A DNA stretch of 32,580 nt from JACJWR01 sp964474045 (GCA_964474045.1 CAYYRC010000023.1:1-32580), one strand, 5' to 3'. Positions 1 through 8,056 are shown, numbered from the stretch's first letter. The notes: generated from the letters alone by a model not told the origin. Numbers and translations are program-made.

Positions 1-1
1 C

Positions 2-88
2 TGGTGCGCGAGGGGGGATTTGAACCCCCACACCCTTTCGGGCACACGGACCTGAACCGTGCGCGTCTACCTATTCCGCCACTCGCGC
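2..88 (-). tRNA. tRNA-Leu (anticodon CAG)
   Basis: Read on the minus strand, acceptor arm GCGCGAG (88-82) pairs with CTCGCGC (12-6), followed by discriminator A and an encoded CCA (4-2). The anticodon stem CACGG/CCGTG encloses the loop TTCAGGT, giving anticodon CAG. The T-arm carries GGTTCAAATCC and there is a long type II variable arm, as expected for tRNA-Leu. It is transcribed away from the DNA glycosylase gene that begins 22 bases beyond its 5' end. Confidence 0.96.
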
Positions 89-109
89 GCGCTGTAGCAG
101 ACTAGCAGC

Positions 110-997
110 ATGCCCGAGCTGCCTCATGTCCAGGCCCTGGCCGATGTGCTGACCGAGCGCTTCGCCGGAAACCGGGTCGCGGCGCTCGAGATCTCTGCGA
201 TCAGCGCCCTGAAGACCGCCGATCCGCCGTTCACCGCCGTCGCCGGCCAGGCGCTGCGATCGGTCGGGCGGGCGGGGAAGTTCCTGGTGTTCGCGTTCGA
301 CGATCTGTTCCTGGTGGTGCATCTGGCACGAGCCGGGTGGGTGCGGGCCAGCGACTCGGTGCCCGCCGCCGCTGCCCGGCCCGGGCGCGGACCGTTGGTG
401 ATCCGGCTGGTGCTCGTCACCGAGGACGGTGAGCCGGCAGGGGTCGTGGACGTGACCGAGGCGGGCACCCGCAAGGGGGCCTCGGTCTACATCGTGCGGC
501 AGCCGGCCGATGTGCCCGGGATCGGCGCGCTGGGCCCAGACGCCCTAGGCACTGGGGGCGAGGGCCTGACCGCCGAGGAGTGGCGCGAGGTGCTGTCGAC
601 AGCAGGCGGCCAATGGCTCAAGAACGCCATCCGCGATCAGCGTCTGGTAGCCGGGATCGGCAACGCCTACAGCGACGAGATCCTGCAGCGGGCCAAGCTG
701 TCGCCGGTGCGTCCGGCGAGCAGTCTGGACGACGCGGAGCTGGCGGCGCTGGCGGATGCCGCCGCGGTCGAGCTCAACTCCGCCCTGGCGGTCGCACGCG
801 CCACCGATCCCACCGCCATGAAGGCCGAGAAGAAGGCGGGGCTGCGCATCCACGGCCGCACCGGTCAACCGTGCCCGGACTGCGGCACGACGATCGCCGA
901 GGTGGCCTCGGCGGACTCGTCGTTCCAGTACTGCCCCGGCTGCCAGACCGGTGGCAAGGTACTGGCCGACCGCCGCCTGAGCCGACTGCTCAAGTAG
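110..997 (+). CDS. Fpg/Nei family DNA glycosylase (base excision repair)
   Basis: A 295-residue homologue of formamidopyrimidine-DNA glycosylase/endonuclease VIII, which removes oxidised bases and cuts the abasic site. The N-terminus MPELPHV keeps the catalytic Pro2 and Glu3, and the conserved Lys lies in GRAGKFLVF (K57). The helix-two-turn-helix signature WLKNAIRDQRLVAGIGNAYSDE lies at about 169-190. A C-terminal zinc finger uses C255, C258, C275 and C278. The usual Glu of MPELPEV is His here, and about 17 residues follow the last Cys, so this is a divergent actinobacterial subfamily whose lesion preference cannot be called as Fpg or Nei. The ATG is fixed by the required Pro at position 2. 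It stands alone, divergent from tRNA-Leu; a weak -10 (CAGACT, 98-103) six bases before the ATG hints at leaderless expression. Confidence 0.93.
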   Translation: MPELPHVQALADVLTERFAGNRVAALEISAISALKTADPPFTAVAGQALRSVGRAGKFLVFAFDDLFLVVHLARAGWVRASDSVPAAAARPGRGPLVIRLVLVTEDGEPAGVVDVTEAGTRKGASVYIVRQPADVPGIGALGPDALGTGGEGLTAEEWREVLSTAGGQWLKNAIRDQRLVAGIGNAYSDEILQRAKLSPVRPASSLDDAELAALADAAAVELNSALAVARATDPTAMKAEKKAGLRIHGRTGQPCPDCGTTIAEVASADSSFQYCPGCQTGGKVLADRRLSRLLK

Positions 998-1013
998 GGG
1001 TGCCGCCGTCGGC

Positions 1014-1072
1014 TACCCTGCACCCGACGCCGCGGAGTGCGCCGGCGATCGCCGCCGGACACCCCTGGGAGG
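1014..1072 (+). promoter_or_regulatory. Putative -10 box and ribosome binding site of the FAD-linked dehydrogenase
   Basis: TACCCT at 1014-1019 fits an actinobacterial -10 (TANNNT), and GGGAGG at 1067-1072 is a strong Shine-Dalgarno four bases before the ATG at 1077. No clear -35 is seen. The leader would be about 50 nt, in contrast to the leaderless genes elsewhere in the window. Confidence 0.4.
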
Positions 1073-1076
1073 CCCG

Positions 1077-2411
1077 ATGTCCGCATCCGTCACGGACCCG
1101 CTGGTCGAGCAGTTGCGCGCCGTCGCGCCCACCGTCGACGACCCGGACATCTGTGCCGCCTATGGAATGGACTGGACCCGCCGGTTCGCCGGACCGGTGC
1201 GAGCCGTCGTGCGCCCCACTGGTGTCGCCGAGGTCGCCGCTGCACTTCGGGTGTGCTCGGCCGCGGCGGTGCCGGTCGTGCCGCAGGGGGGCAACTCCAG
1301 CATCGTCGGCGGCTCTGTGCCCGGGCCCGCCGATCCGCCCTCGGTGGTGATGTCGCTGACGGGGCTGGACTCCCTGGGCCCGATCGAGGAGCTCGGCGGC
1401 TCGGTCACGGCCGGCGCCGGGGTGACGCTGGCCGCCCTGCACGCCCACGCGGCTGGTGCCGGGATGGTCTACGGCGTCGACCTGGCCGCACGCGACTCCG
1501 CCACCGTCGGCGGCACGATCGCCACCAACGCCGGCGGCATCCGCGTGTGCGCCTACGGCATGACCCGGGCCCAGGTGCTGGGGGTGGAGTGCGTGCTCTC
1601 GGACGGGTCGGTGCTGTCGCGCCTGGTCGGCCTGCCCAAGGACAACACCGGCTACGACTTCGGTTCGCTCATGGCCGGCTCCGAGGGGACGCTGGGGGTG
1701 ATCACGGCGGCGCGGCTGCGGCTGCGCCCGGCACCGCCGCCGACGATGGTGATGATGACCGGGGTGCGCGACCTGGGAGCGGCGCTGGAGCTGGCGCGCG
1801 CGAGCGTGCCCGCCGGTGGGACGCTGCTGGGGGCCGAGGTGGTGGATGCCGAGGGCATGCGCATGGTGTGCGACTTCATCGGGGAGTCCGCGCCGGTCGC
1901 CGGCGACTTCCCGTACCTGTTGCTGGTCGAGGCCACCGAGCTGGATCCGCCGGACGGGGTCGAGGGTGTGTTTGGCCTGGACGCGCCGGATCGGCGACGG
2001 CTCTGGCGCTACCGGGAGGACATGTCCGAGGCGGTTTCGGCGCTGGGCGTGGCCCACAAGCTGGATGTTTCGGTGCCGCTGGCAAACCTCGATGAGATGG
2101 CCGACGGCGTGCGCGGGCTCGTGCCGCCCACGGCGCGGGTGTCGGTGTTCGGCCACCTGGCCGACGGCAACCTGCACATCGAGATCACCGGGGCGGATCC
2201 CGAGGACGAGGCCCTGGACCGGGCCATCTTCGACCTGGCCACAGGCCTGGGAGGTGCGGTTTCGGCCGAGCATGGCGTGGGTCGGGCCAAGTCGTCCTGG
2301 TTGGGCCTTTCGCGCTCGGAGGCCGAGATCGACGCCATGCGCCGGATCAAGACCGCGCTCGACCCGGCGGGGATCCTCAACCCGGGAGCGTTGCTGCCAC
2401 CTGTGCGATGA
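1077..2411 (+). CDS. FAD-linked 2-hydroxyacid dehydrogenase (GlcD/D-lactate dehydrogenase type)
   Basis: A 444-residue flavoprotein of the FAD-linked oxidase family (FAD_binding_4 plus FAD-oxidase C-terminal domain), which oxidises D-2-hydroxyacids such as D-lactate, glycolate or D-2-hydroxyglutarate. The PCMH-type FAD fold includes PQGGNSSIVGGS (69-80), the TVGGTIATNAGG segment (143-154) and GSEGTLGVIT (201-210). The C-terminal half has the metal/substrate motif FGHLADGNLH and the closing EHGVGR and LDPAGILNPG motifs. Start choice is supported by GGGAGG four bases upstream. Its 3' end overlaps the convergent phosphodiesterase by 35 bp. The exact substrate cannot be read from sequence. The larBC genes nearby make a link to lactate metabolism tempting but unproven, because they lie on the other strand. 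Confidence 0.9.
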   Translation: MSASVTDPLVEQLRAVAPTVDDPDICAAYGMDWTRRFAGPVRAVVRPTGVAEVAAALRVCSAAAVPVVPQGGNSSIVGGSVPGPADPPSVVMSLTGLDSLGPIEELGGSVTAGAGVTLAALHAHAAGAGMVYGVDLAARDSATVGGTIATNAGGIRVCAYGMTRAQVLGVECVLSDGSVLSRLVGLPKDNTGYDFGSLMAGSEGTLGVITAARLRLRPAPPPTMVMMTGVRDLGAALELARASVPAGGTLLGAEVVDAEGMRMVCDFIGESAPVAGDFPYLLLVEATELDPPDGVEGVFGLDAPDRRRLWRYREDMSEAVSALGVAHKLDVSVPLANLDEMADGVRGLVPPTARVSVFGHLADGNLHIEITGADPEDEALDRAIFDLATGLGGAVSAEHGVGRAKSSWLGLSRSEAEIDAMRRIKTALDPAGILNPGALLPPVR

Positions 2412-3204
2412 CTTCCGCCGGACGGTTGGTGATGATGCCGTCCACGCCCACCGACAGGCAGTACTCGACGTCCTCCGGCTCGTTCACCGTCCACACGTGC
2501 ACCTTGCCGCCGGACTCGTGCACGCGCTTCGGGTAGTTGGGATGCTCCTTGATCACCTCGAGCCCGGGGCCCGCGAACCGCGCGCCGTAGGGCAGCCAGC
2601 CGGAACGGCAGCGGATGGGTACGCGGTCCATGAGCAGCACCCGGGGCAGGGCGGGGGCCAAGGTGCGCATCCGACGCAGCGCGACCTCCGCAAACGACAT
2701 CAGGCGGATCTCGCCGGGCGGCTCGCGTCGCTCGAGCAGCCCGCGGCTGCCCAGGGCCTGGACCAGCTTCTCCTCCACCAGCCGGCCGAAGCGGCTGGGG
2801 TGCTTGGTCTCGATGGACAGCCCGATCTGCCGGTCGGCGCCGGCCACCAGGTCCAGCAGCTCGTCCAGGGTGAGGACCTTGGACGAGACGTCGGCGTAGG
2901 CGGGGGCGTCCTCGTCCCAGGTGCCGTCGGCGGGCCACTGGTAGTCGCCGTGCTTCCAAGCGCCGAAATCGTGGGTGCGCAACTGCTCCAGGGTGTGGTT
3001 GGCGACGACGCCGCGGCCGTCCGAGGTGCGGTCGATGCGTCGGTCGTGGACGCAGACGAGCATGAGGTCGGCGGTCAGCCGGACGTCGCACTCGAGGGCG
3101 TCGGCACCAGCCGCGATGGCCCGCTCGTAGGCCGCCAAGGTGTGCTCGGCGAGCTCCTCGCTGGCACCGCGGTGGGCGATGATCATGGGTCGACGCGGAG
3201 TCAC
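2377..3204 (-). CDS. Glycerophosphodiester phosphodiesterase (GDPD)
   Basis: A 275-residue TIM-barrel phosphodiesterase that cleaves glycerophosphodiesters to glycerol-3-phosphate and an alcohol. Catalytic residues are visible: HRG (11-13), the metal-binding E38-x-D40 in ALECDVR, and the second catalytic His in CVHD (H53). The mid-domain IETKHP and the C-terminal VHVWTVNEPEDVEYCLSVGVDGIITNRP complete the family pattern. No signal peptide, so probably cytosolic. GTG at 3204 is preferred because CATATT lies six bases upstream, as in the leaderless genes here; ATG at 3186 is the alternative, and an in-frame ATG at 3258 would only add unconserved residues. It is convergent with the FAD dehydrogenase, sharing 35 bp at the 3' ends. 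Confidence 0.88.
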   Translation of the reverse strand: MTPRRPMIIAHRGASEELAEHTLAAYERAIAAGADALECDVRLTADLMLVCVHDRRIDRTSDGRGVVANHTLEQLRTHDFGAWKHGDYQWPADGTWDEDAPAYADVSSKVLTLDELLDLVAGADRQIGLSIETKHPSRFGRLVEEKLVQALGSRGLLERREPPGEIRLMSFAEVALRRMRTLAPALPRVLLMDRVPIRCRSGWLPYGARFAGPGLEVIKEHPNYPKRVHESGGKVHVWTVNEPEDVEYCLSVGVDGIITNRPAEVIAQVAATLPG

Positions 3205-3260
3205 CGCACAAATATGGCAGCGGGTCGGCGGGGTATCGCGGCGACGGCAGGAAAGCACTG

Positions 3261-3288
3261 CGGCGCGGGACCCGTGGGCCCCGCGCCG
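3261..3288 (-). terminator. Strong GC hairpin downstream of larBC
   Basis: CGGCGCGGG (3261-3269) and CCCGCGCCG (3280-3288) form a perfect 9-bp stem around a 10-base loop that contains a further CCC/GGG pair. It lies about 100 bases past the larC stop on the minus strand and upstream of the phosphodiesterase start. There is no U-tract, so it is a candidate terminator or RNA-stabilising hairpin only. The rest of 3205-3388 shows no gene. Confidence 0.5.
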
Positions 3289-3388
3289 TCAGAGTGCGGC
3301 TCGGGCGACACCCCCGCGACCTCCCGAGCTCACCGTCGACATACCCATCGGCGGCGCAGGTCCAAACCTGAAGGGACCGTGATGCGGG

Positions 3389-4702
3389 TCACATCCTCCG
3401 GGCGGCGCCGCCCTCGTCGGAGCCCGCTCGCGGATCGGCTTCCGCGCGGGCACCGAGCTCCGTGGCGGCTGCTGCCGTCGCTCTCTGCAAGACGATGCGG
3501 GGCGCCAGGCCCGTGGCCTCGGCTGCGCGCTCGACGTCGCGCCACTCCGGTTGCTGGGTCACGACCCGCCCGGCCAGCACGCCGAGCTTGACCTGGATCG
3601 GCTGACCGGCCACCGCGACGGTGAGCCACTCCCGCTCCAGCGCCGTCCGCTCCGTGTACCGCCGGCGCACCCCGAGGGTGGGGGTGAGTTCGAAGATCAA
3701 CGTGGTCAGCGCAAGCGCCTCCGCAGGGCGGCACAGCACCGAGAGTGCGATGGCCGGGCGCCCGCGCTTCATCACGGTGGGCGTCAGCCACGCGTCCAGC
3801 GCCCCGGCGGCCAACAGCGCCTCGATGGTTGCTGGCCAGGCACGCGGGTCCAGATCGTCGATGTTGGCCTGCAACTCCTGCAGCAGCTCGGCGGCGGGCA
3901 TGGCCGACCGCGAACCCGACGGTGCGGGGTCCGAAAACCCCCCCGCGGTCGCCCGCCCCAAGATCGCCCGGGTGACGTTCGGCGTCCCCTGCGGATCGGC
4001 GCTGCCGGCGCCGTAGCCCTGGGCCTCGACCGTCATCGGCGGGCACGGCCCCCAGCGGCCGCGCGCGAAGTGCACGGCCAGCGCGGCCCCGGTAGGGGTG
4101 CAGGCCTCAAAGGGGAGTGGCCCGGCGATCGTCGGCGCCCCGCGCAGGATGCGCGCCACCGCGGGCGCCGGCACCGGCAGCGCACCGTGGGCCATCCGGA
4201 CCGTCCCGGACCCGAGTGCCACCGGGCTCACCTGTGTCAATGGTCCGCCCAGGCTGTGCCAGGCGGCCACGGCGGCGACCACGTCGGCGATGGCATCCAG
4301 GGCGCCGACCTCGTGGAAGTGAACCTCCTCGACGTCGCAGCCATGGACGGCAGCCTCGGCCTGGGCGATGAGCGCGAAGACCGCGCCGGCGTCGTCGGCC
4401 ACGTTCGGTTCCAGGTCTGCCGCGGCCAGGATGCGCGTGATGTCGGCGAGGCCCCGACGGGGTTGGCTGGATTCGAGCGCCGTCACGACCGTCTGCGTGG
4501 CGGCGATCCCGGCGCGGACCACCGGCCGGAAGCTGATCCCCAAGGCGCCCTCGGCGCCGGCGGCGCGGGCGCAGGCGAGGACGGCCTCGCTCACCCGCGC
4601 AGCGTCGGCGCCGACCGCCACCAGCGCGCCCGTGAGCATGTCGCCGGCCACACCGATCCCGCAGTCGAGCCACAGCGCGCTGCTCTCGCGGGCCGGGGTC
4701 AC
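3389..4702 (-). CDS. larC: Nickel-pincer cofactor biosynthesis protein LarC
   Basis: A 437-residue LarC. LarC is the CTP-dependent cyclometallase that inserts nickel into the thiolated pyridinium mononucleotide to finish the nickel-pincer nucleotide cofactor of LarA-type racemases. Family motifs: WLDCGIGVAGDMLTGAL near the N-terminus, the histidine-rich VEEVHFHEVGALDAIADVV, CTPTGAALAVHF, and in the C-terminal domain ANIDDLDPRAW and MKRGRPAIALSVLC. The GTG start overlaps the larB stop as GTGA (4702-4699), indicating translational coupling. The frame stays open upstream to 5347, but that part is a shadow inside larB. Full length, with no frameshift between the two LarC halves, unlike Lactobacillus plantarum, where larC is made by a programmed frameshift. 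Confidence 0.93.
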   Translation of the reverse strand: MTPARESSALWLDCGIGVAGDMLTGALVAVGADAARVSEAVLACARAAGAEGALGISFRPVVRAGIAATQTVVTALESSQPRRGLADITRILAAADLEPNVADDAGAVFALIAQAEAAVHGCDVEEVHFHEVGALDAIADVVAAVAAWHSLGGPLTQVSPVALGSGTVRMAHGALPVPAPAVARILRGAPTIAGPLPFEACTPTGAALAVHFARGRWGPCPPMTVEAQGYGAGSADPQGTPNVTRAILGRATAGGFSDPAPSGSRSAMPAAELLQELQANIDDLDPRAWPATIEALLAAGALDAWLTPTVMKRGRPAIALSVLCRPAEALALTTLIFELTPTLGVRRRYTERTALEREWLTVAVAGQPIQVKLGVLAGRVVTQQPEWRDVERAAEATGLAPRIVLQRATAAAATELGARAEADPRAGSDEGGAARRM

Positions 4703-5388
4703 AGGTGATTCCGCAGCGCGATCCGGGCGGCGTGGACGGCGGCCCCGAAACCGTTGTCGATGTTGACCACCGCAACCCCCGGCGCGCACGAGTTGAGCAT
4801 GGTCAGCAGTGCGGCGACGCCGCCGAACGACGCGCCGTAGCCTACCGACGTCGGTACCGCGACCACGGGAGCCGACGTCAGGCCGCCGACGACCGACGGC
4901 AGCGCGCCGTCCATCCCCGCGACGACCACGACAGCGTCCGGCGCCGTCAGCCTGTCGCGCGCGGCCAGCACCCGGTGGATGCCGGCCACCCCGACGTCGC
5001 GCACCAGGTCGACCCCGGCCCCGAAGGCCCGCAGGGTGGTCGCGACCTCGGCGCACACCGGGGCGTCCGCGGTGCCCGCCGACACGACGGCCACGAGCCC
5101 CGTCGGCGGCGGGAAGGGACCCAGCACGACCGTCCGGCCCACCTCGTCCACCTCCGCCGCGGGTAGGTCGGCCCGGACGGCGGCGCGACCGGCCGCGGAC
5201 ACCCTCGTGGCCAGCACCGCACGATCGGAGTGGGCCTGCCCCAGCAGCCGCAGCACACCCACGAGCTGCGGGGGCGTCTTGCCCTCGCCGAACACGACCT
5301 CGGGATGGCCGGTCCGATCCGCGCGGTCGTAGTCGAGCGTCGCCCAATCCGGATCTGGATCCGGGGGCGGGTGATGGGCGGCGTTCAT
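4699..5388 (-). CDS. larB: Pyridinium-3,5-biscarboxylic acid mononucleotide synthase LarB
   Basis: A 229-residue LarB, an AIR-carboxylase (PurE)-like enzyme that carboxylates the pyridinium ring of nicotinic acid adenine dinucleotide and releases AMP, the first step of nickel-pincer cofactor synthesis. The conserved core is visible: VVSAGTADAPVCAEVATT, then LVRDVGVAGIHRVL, VVVAGMDGALPSVVGGL, and VPTSVGYGASFGG. Its stop overlaps the larC GTG. The ATG at 5388 is chosen because the GTG at 5400 would overlap the TAGGGT -10 box. larE and larA are not in the window, so the pathway must be completed elsewhere or the final enzyme is another LarA-like protein. Confidence 0.93.
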   Translation of the reverse strand: MNAAHHPPPDPDPDWATLDYDRADRTGHPEVVFGEGKTPPQLVGVLRLLGQAHSDRAVLATRVSAAGRAAVRADLPAAEVDEVGRTVVLGPFPPPTGLVAVVSAGTADAPVCAEVATTLRAFGAGVDLVRDVGVAGIHRVLAARDRLTAPDAVVVVAGMDGALPSVVGGLTSAPVVAVPTSVGYGASFGGVAALLTMLNSCAPGVAVVNIDNGFGAAVHAARIALRNHL

Positions 5389-5398
5389 GACGAGGCCC

Positions 5399-5404
5399 AC
5401 CCTA
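5399..5404 (-). promoter_or_regulatory. -10 box for larBC (near-leaderless)
   Basis: On the minus strand TAGGGT (5404-5399) matches TANNNT and lies ten bases before the larB ATG, so transcription would start about four bases before the start codon. It sits head-to-head with the DUF4446 -10 box, only eight bases away. No -35 is evident. Confidence 0.45.
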
Positions 5405-5412
5405 GCCCTGGC

Positions 5413-5418
5413 TAGCCT
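5413..5418 (+). promoter_or_regulatory. -10 box of the DUF4446 gene (leaderless)
   Basis: TAGCCT at 5413-5418 is followed by six bases and then the ATG at 5425, so the predicted first transcribed base is the A of ATG. No Shine-Dalgarno and no recognisable -35. Confidence 0.5.
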
Positions 5419-5424
5419 GGTGGG

Positions 5425-5868
5425 ATGCAGCTCTGGACCCTGATCGTGGCGCTGGCGGCGCTCATCGTCGCCGTGCTGGCGTTCGTTCGCTCCGGCACTG
5501 CGCTGCGCCGGCGAGGCCCTGGTGGTGCGGGCGCCGCCCGCGCCGGTGGGGGCGCGGGTGCTGCGGCGACAGGCGGGGCGCTGCAGCAGCCCGCGGCCAG
5601 CCCGCTCCCAGCGGATCTGCGGGAGGGCCTGGGCACCGCCCTGCGCCATGTGTCCGTTGTCCGCTACGACGCCTTCGACGACGTCAAGGGGCGCCAGTCC
5701 TTCACCGCCGCGATCCTGGATGACAACGGCGACGGCATCGTCATCACCAGCCTGCACTCGAGGTCCGAGGCGCGCACACTGCTGAAGGGCGTCACCGATG
5801 GGGCGGGCGACGGCCTGAGCCCGGAGGAACAGCAGGCCGTCGACGCGGCCAACGGCAAGCGGGGCTAA
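5425..5868 (+). CDS. DUF4446 family membrane-anchored protein
   Basis: A 147-residue protein with one N-terminal transmembrane helix (about residues 3-22), a low-complexity Gly/Ala linker (about 35-60), and the DUF4446 domain recognisable by LRHVSVVRYDAFDDVKGRQS followed by FTAAILDDNGDGIVITSLHSR. The family is widespread in Gram-positive bacteria with no established function; expected topology is an N-terminal anchor with a cytoplasmic domain. It is transcribed divergently from larB through overlapping promoters and converges on the HAD phosphatase gene 38 bases away. Confidence 0.88.
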   Translation: MQLWTLIVALAALIVAVLAFVRSGTALRRRGPGGAGAARAGGGAGAAATGGALQQPAASPLPADLREGLGTALRHVSVVRYDAFDDVKGRQSFTAAILDDNGDGIVITSLHSRSEARTLLKGVTDGAGDGLSPEEQQAVDAANGKRG

Positions 5869-5906
5869 GCGGTGTCGCCGGCGCGGGCCGTAGCCGGGGA
5901 CCGGGC

Positions 5907-6740
5907 TTAGCCGCGAGCGGTCAGTTGCAGGTGGAGCGACTCCAACAGCTCCGCGACACCGTCGTCGGTATTCGCGGGCAGGTGCTGGTCAACCTCCGCC
6001 AGCACCTGCGGGTGTGCGTTCGCGACCGCGTAGGACCGTCCGGCCCACCGCAGCATGGGCAGGTCGTTGGGCATGTCGCCCACGGCGTGGACGTCGCTGC
6101 GCGGGATGCCCCGCGCCGCCGCGAGCGCCCGCAGCGCGGTTCCCTTGTCGACCCCGTCCGGCCCGATCTCGACGACGGCATGGCCCGGCATCGAGTGGGT
6201 AACCGTTGCTGCGGCCCCCAGCTCAGCCTGCATGTGCGCCAGGTAGGCCGCCGGATCGGTGTCGGCATCCGGGCTGGCCACCAGCACCTTGTAGGGCAGC
6301 CACCCGGCACCCAGCGCCGCGTTCACCTGCGCGGTGAAGGCGCTGCCGCCGGCCCCCATCAGCCGCTGGGACTCCTTTGGTGAGCGCCAGAGCATCACCC
6401 GCACCTGGGTCGGCGCGCTCGCGGCTGCTGCATGGTCCAGGATCGTTCGCACAGTGGCGGGGGGCATCGCGTGCGCCTGCAGCACGTCGAGGGTTGCCAG
6501 GTCCACGACGATCGCGCCGTTTGCACACAAGGCCTCGCCGCCGACGCGCGCACCGGCGAGCAGCGAGCGCAGGAACATCGGTGGGCGGCCGGTGACGACG
6601 ACCACCTCGACCGGCCCCTCGGCCGCCTCGGCCAACGCCCGGGTAGTCCGGGCGCTCAGCTGGCCGTCGGCGCCGAGCAGCGTGCCGTCCAAGTCAGTGG
6701 CGAGCAGCGCCCGCGGCGGCACGGCACCCGACGGGGCCAT
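5907..6740 (-). CDS. HAD-superfamily phosphatase, Cof type
   Basis: A 277-residue haloacid dehalogenase-like hydrolase of the Cof/sugar-phosphatase branch. Motif I is DLDGT with nucleophile D16 and D18; motif II is VVVTGRPP; the motif III Lys lies in DKGTALRAL; motif IV is HAVGDMPNDLPML. A C2B-type cap lies between motifs II and III. Substrate is unknown; relatives dephosphorylate sugar phosphates, flavin or cofactor phosphates. The ATG at 6740 overlaps the serS stop as TGATG, so it is translationally coupled to serS, a pairing I recall as frequent in actinobacteria. Confidence 0.91.
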   Translation of the reverse strand: MAPSGAVPPRALLATDLDGTLLGADGQLSARTTRALAEAAEGPVEVVVVTGRPPMFLRSLLAGARVGGEALCANGAIVVDLATLDVLQAHAMPPATVRTILDHAAAASAPTQVRVMLWRSPKESQRLMGAGGSAFTAQVNAALGAGWLPYKVLVASPDADTDPAAYLAHMQAELGAAATVTHSMPGHAVVEIGPDGVDKGTALRALAAARGIPRSDVHAVGDMPNDLPMLRWAGRSYAVANAHPQVLAEVDQHLPANTDDGVAELLESLHLQLTARG

Positions 6741-8056
6741 CAGGGACCGCTCGGACCGGCCGGCTCTATCGTGCTGACGCCGAGGTAGGGCTGTAGCGCG
6801 GCGGGCACGGCGACGCTGCCGTCGGCCTGCTGGTGGTTCTCGAGGATCGCCACGATCACCCTCGGCATGGCGCACAGGGTGCCGTTCAGGGTGGCGATGG
6901 GTCGGGGCCGGTCCGAGCCCGCGCGACCGCGGATACCCAGCCGCCGGGCCTGGAACTCGGTGCAGTTGGACGTCGAGGTGATCTCTCGGTAGCGCCCCTG
7001 GGTCGGGATCCAGGCCTCGATGTCGAACTTGCGGGCCGCAGAGGCGCCGAGGTCGCCGGAGGCCACATCGATGACGCGGTAGGGGACCTCGAGCGCGTCG
7101 ACGAACTCGCGCTCCCAGGCCAGCAGGCGCTCGTGCTCGGCGGCGGCGTCCTGTGGCGTGGTGAAGGCGAACATCTCGACCTTGTCGAACTGGTGCACGC
7201 GGATGATGCCGCGGGTGTCCTTGCCGTAGGTCCCCGCCTCGCGGCGGAAGCAGGGCGAGAAGCCGACGTACCGCAGCGGCAGCTTGGCCTCATCCAGGAT
7301 CTCGTCGGAGTGCATGGCCGCCAGCGGCACCTCGGCGGTGCCCACCAGGTACATGTCGTCGGCCTCGAGCCGATAGACGTTCTCGGCCGCCTGTCCCAGG
7401 AAACCCGTGCCGGCCATGGCGGCCGGCTGCACCAGGGCCGGTGGGATGACGGGGACGAAGCCGTTGGCGACAGCCTTGGCCATCGCGAGGTTGAGCAGCG
7501 CGAGCTCGAGCAGCGCGCCGGGACCGGTCAGGTAGAAGAAGCGGCTTCCGCTGACCTTGGCGGCGCGCTCGACGTCGATGGCTCCCAGCAGCATCCCCAG
7601 TTCGACGTGGTCGCGGGGCTCGAACCCGTCCGCGCCGAAGTCGCGCGGGGTGCCGACCTCGGCCACCACGGCGAAGTCCTCCTCGCCGCCCACCGGGGCG
7701 TCCGGCGAGATGAGGTTGCTGGGCACCAGCGCGGCGGCCGCCAGCGCCGCCTCAGCCTCGCGGGAGCGCGCCTCGGCCGACTTCGCGCGCTCAGCCAGGT
7801 CGGCGGCCTCGGCCATCAGGTCGGACAGCTCCGCCTGGGCCTGCTCGTCGCCGCGCTTCGCCGCACCCTGCAGCGGTCCGATCCGCTTGCCGAGCGCCTT
7901 CTGCTCGGCACGCAGGGCCTCGAACTCCACCAGCCCGGCTCGGTTGGCGGCATCGGCGGTCAGGACGGCGTCGACGGCCAGGGGGTCCTCGCCGCGGGCC
8001 TGCTGGCTGCGGCGGTAGCTATCCGGGTCGGCGCGCAGGGCCTTCAGATCGATCAC
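6740..8056 (-). CDS. serS: Seryl-tRNA synthetase
   Basis: A 438-residue class II synthetase that charges tRNA-Ser. The N-terminal part (about 1-105) is the long coiled-coil arm, rich in Glu, Ala and Arg, that grips the tRNA-Ser variable arm. The catalytic domain contains VGTAEVPLAAMH, motif 2 CFRREAGTYGKDTRGIIRVHQF, and motif 3 ending LNGTLCAMPRVIVAILENHQ. The start is GTG at 8056, with TAGCCT six bases upstream and no Shine-Dalgarno, so the mRNA is probably leaderless. A tRNA-Ser(TGA) lies at the far end of the window. Confidence 0.97.
   Translation of the reverse strand: MIDLKALRADPDSYRRSQQARGEDPLAVDAVLTADAANRAGLVEFEALRAEQKALGKRIGPLQGAAKRGDEQAQAELSDLMAEAADLAERAKSAEARSREAEAALAAAALVPSNLISPDAPVGGEEDFAVVAEVGTPRDFGADGFEPRDHVELGMLLGAIDVERAAKVSGSRFFYLTGPGALLELALLNLAMAKAVANGFVPVIPPALVQPAAMAGTGFLGQAAENVYRLEADDMYLVGTAEVPLAAMHSDEILDEAKLPLRYVGFSPCFRREAGTYGKDTRGIIRVHQFDKVEMFAFTTPQDAAAEHERLLAWEREFVDALEVPYRVIDVASGDLGASAARKFDIEAWIPTQGRYREITSTSNCTEFQARRLGIRGRAGSDRPRPIATLNGTLCAMPRVIVAILENHQQADGSVAVPAALQPYLGVSTIEPAGPSGP

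Noticed and set aside
1816..3591. 591-residue plus-strand open frame
   Set aside because: Shadow of the FAD dehydrogenase and antisense to GDPD; low-complexity Arg/Pro composition and no domain.
4703..5347. N-terminal part of a 652-residue open frame ending in LarC
   Set aside because: It is the out-of-frame shadow of larB; LarC starts at the GTG overlapping the larB stop.
5869..5906. Terminator between the DUF4446 and HAD genes
   Set aside because: Only a 5-bp CCGGC/GCCGG pairing with a long loop; too weak in such GC-rich DNA.
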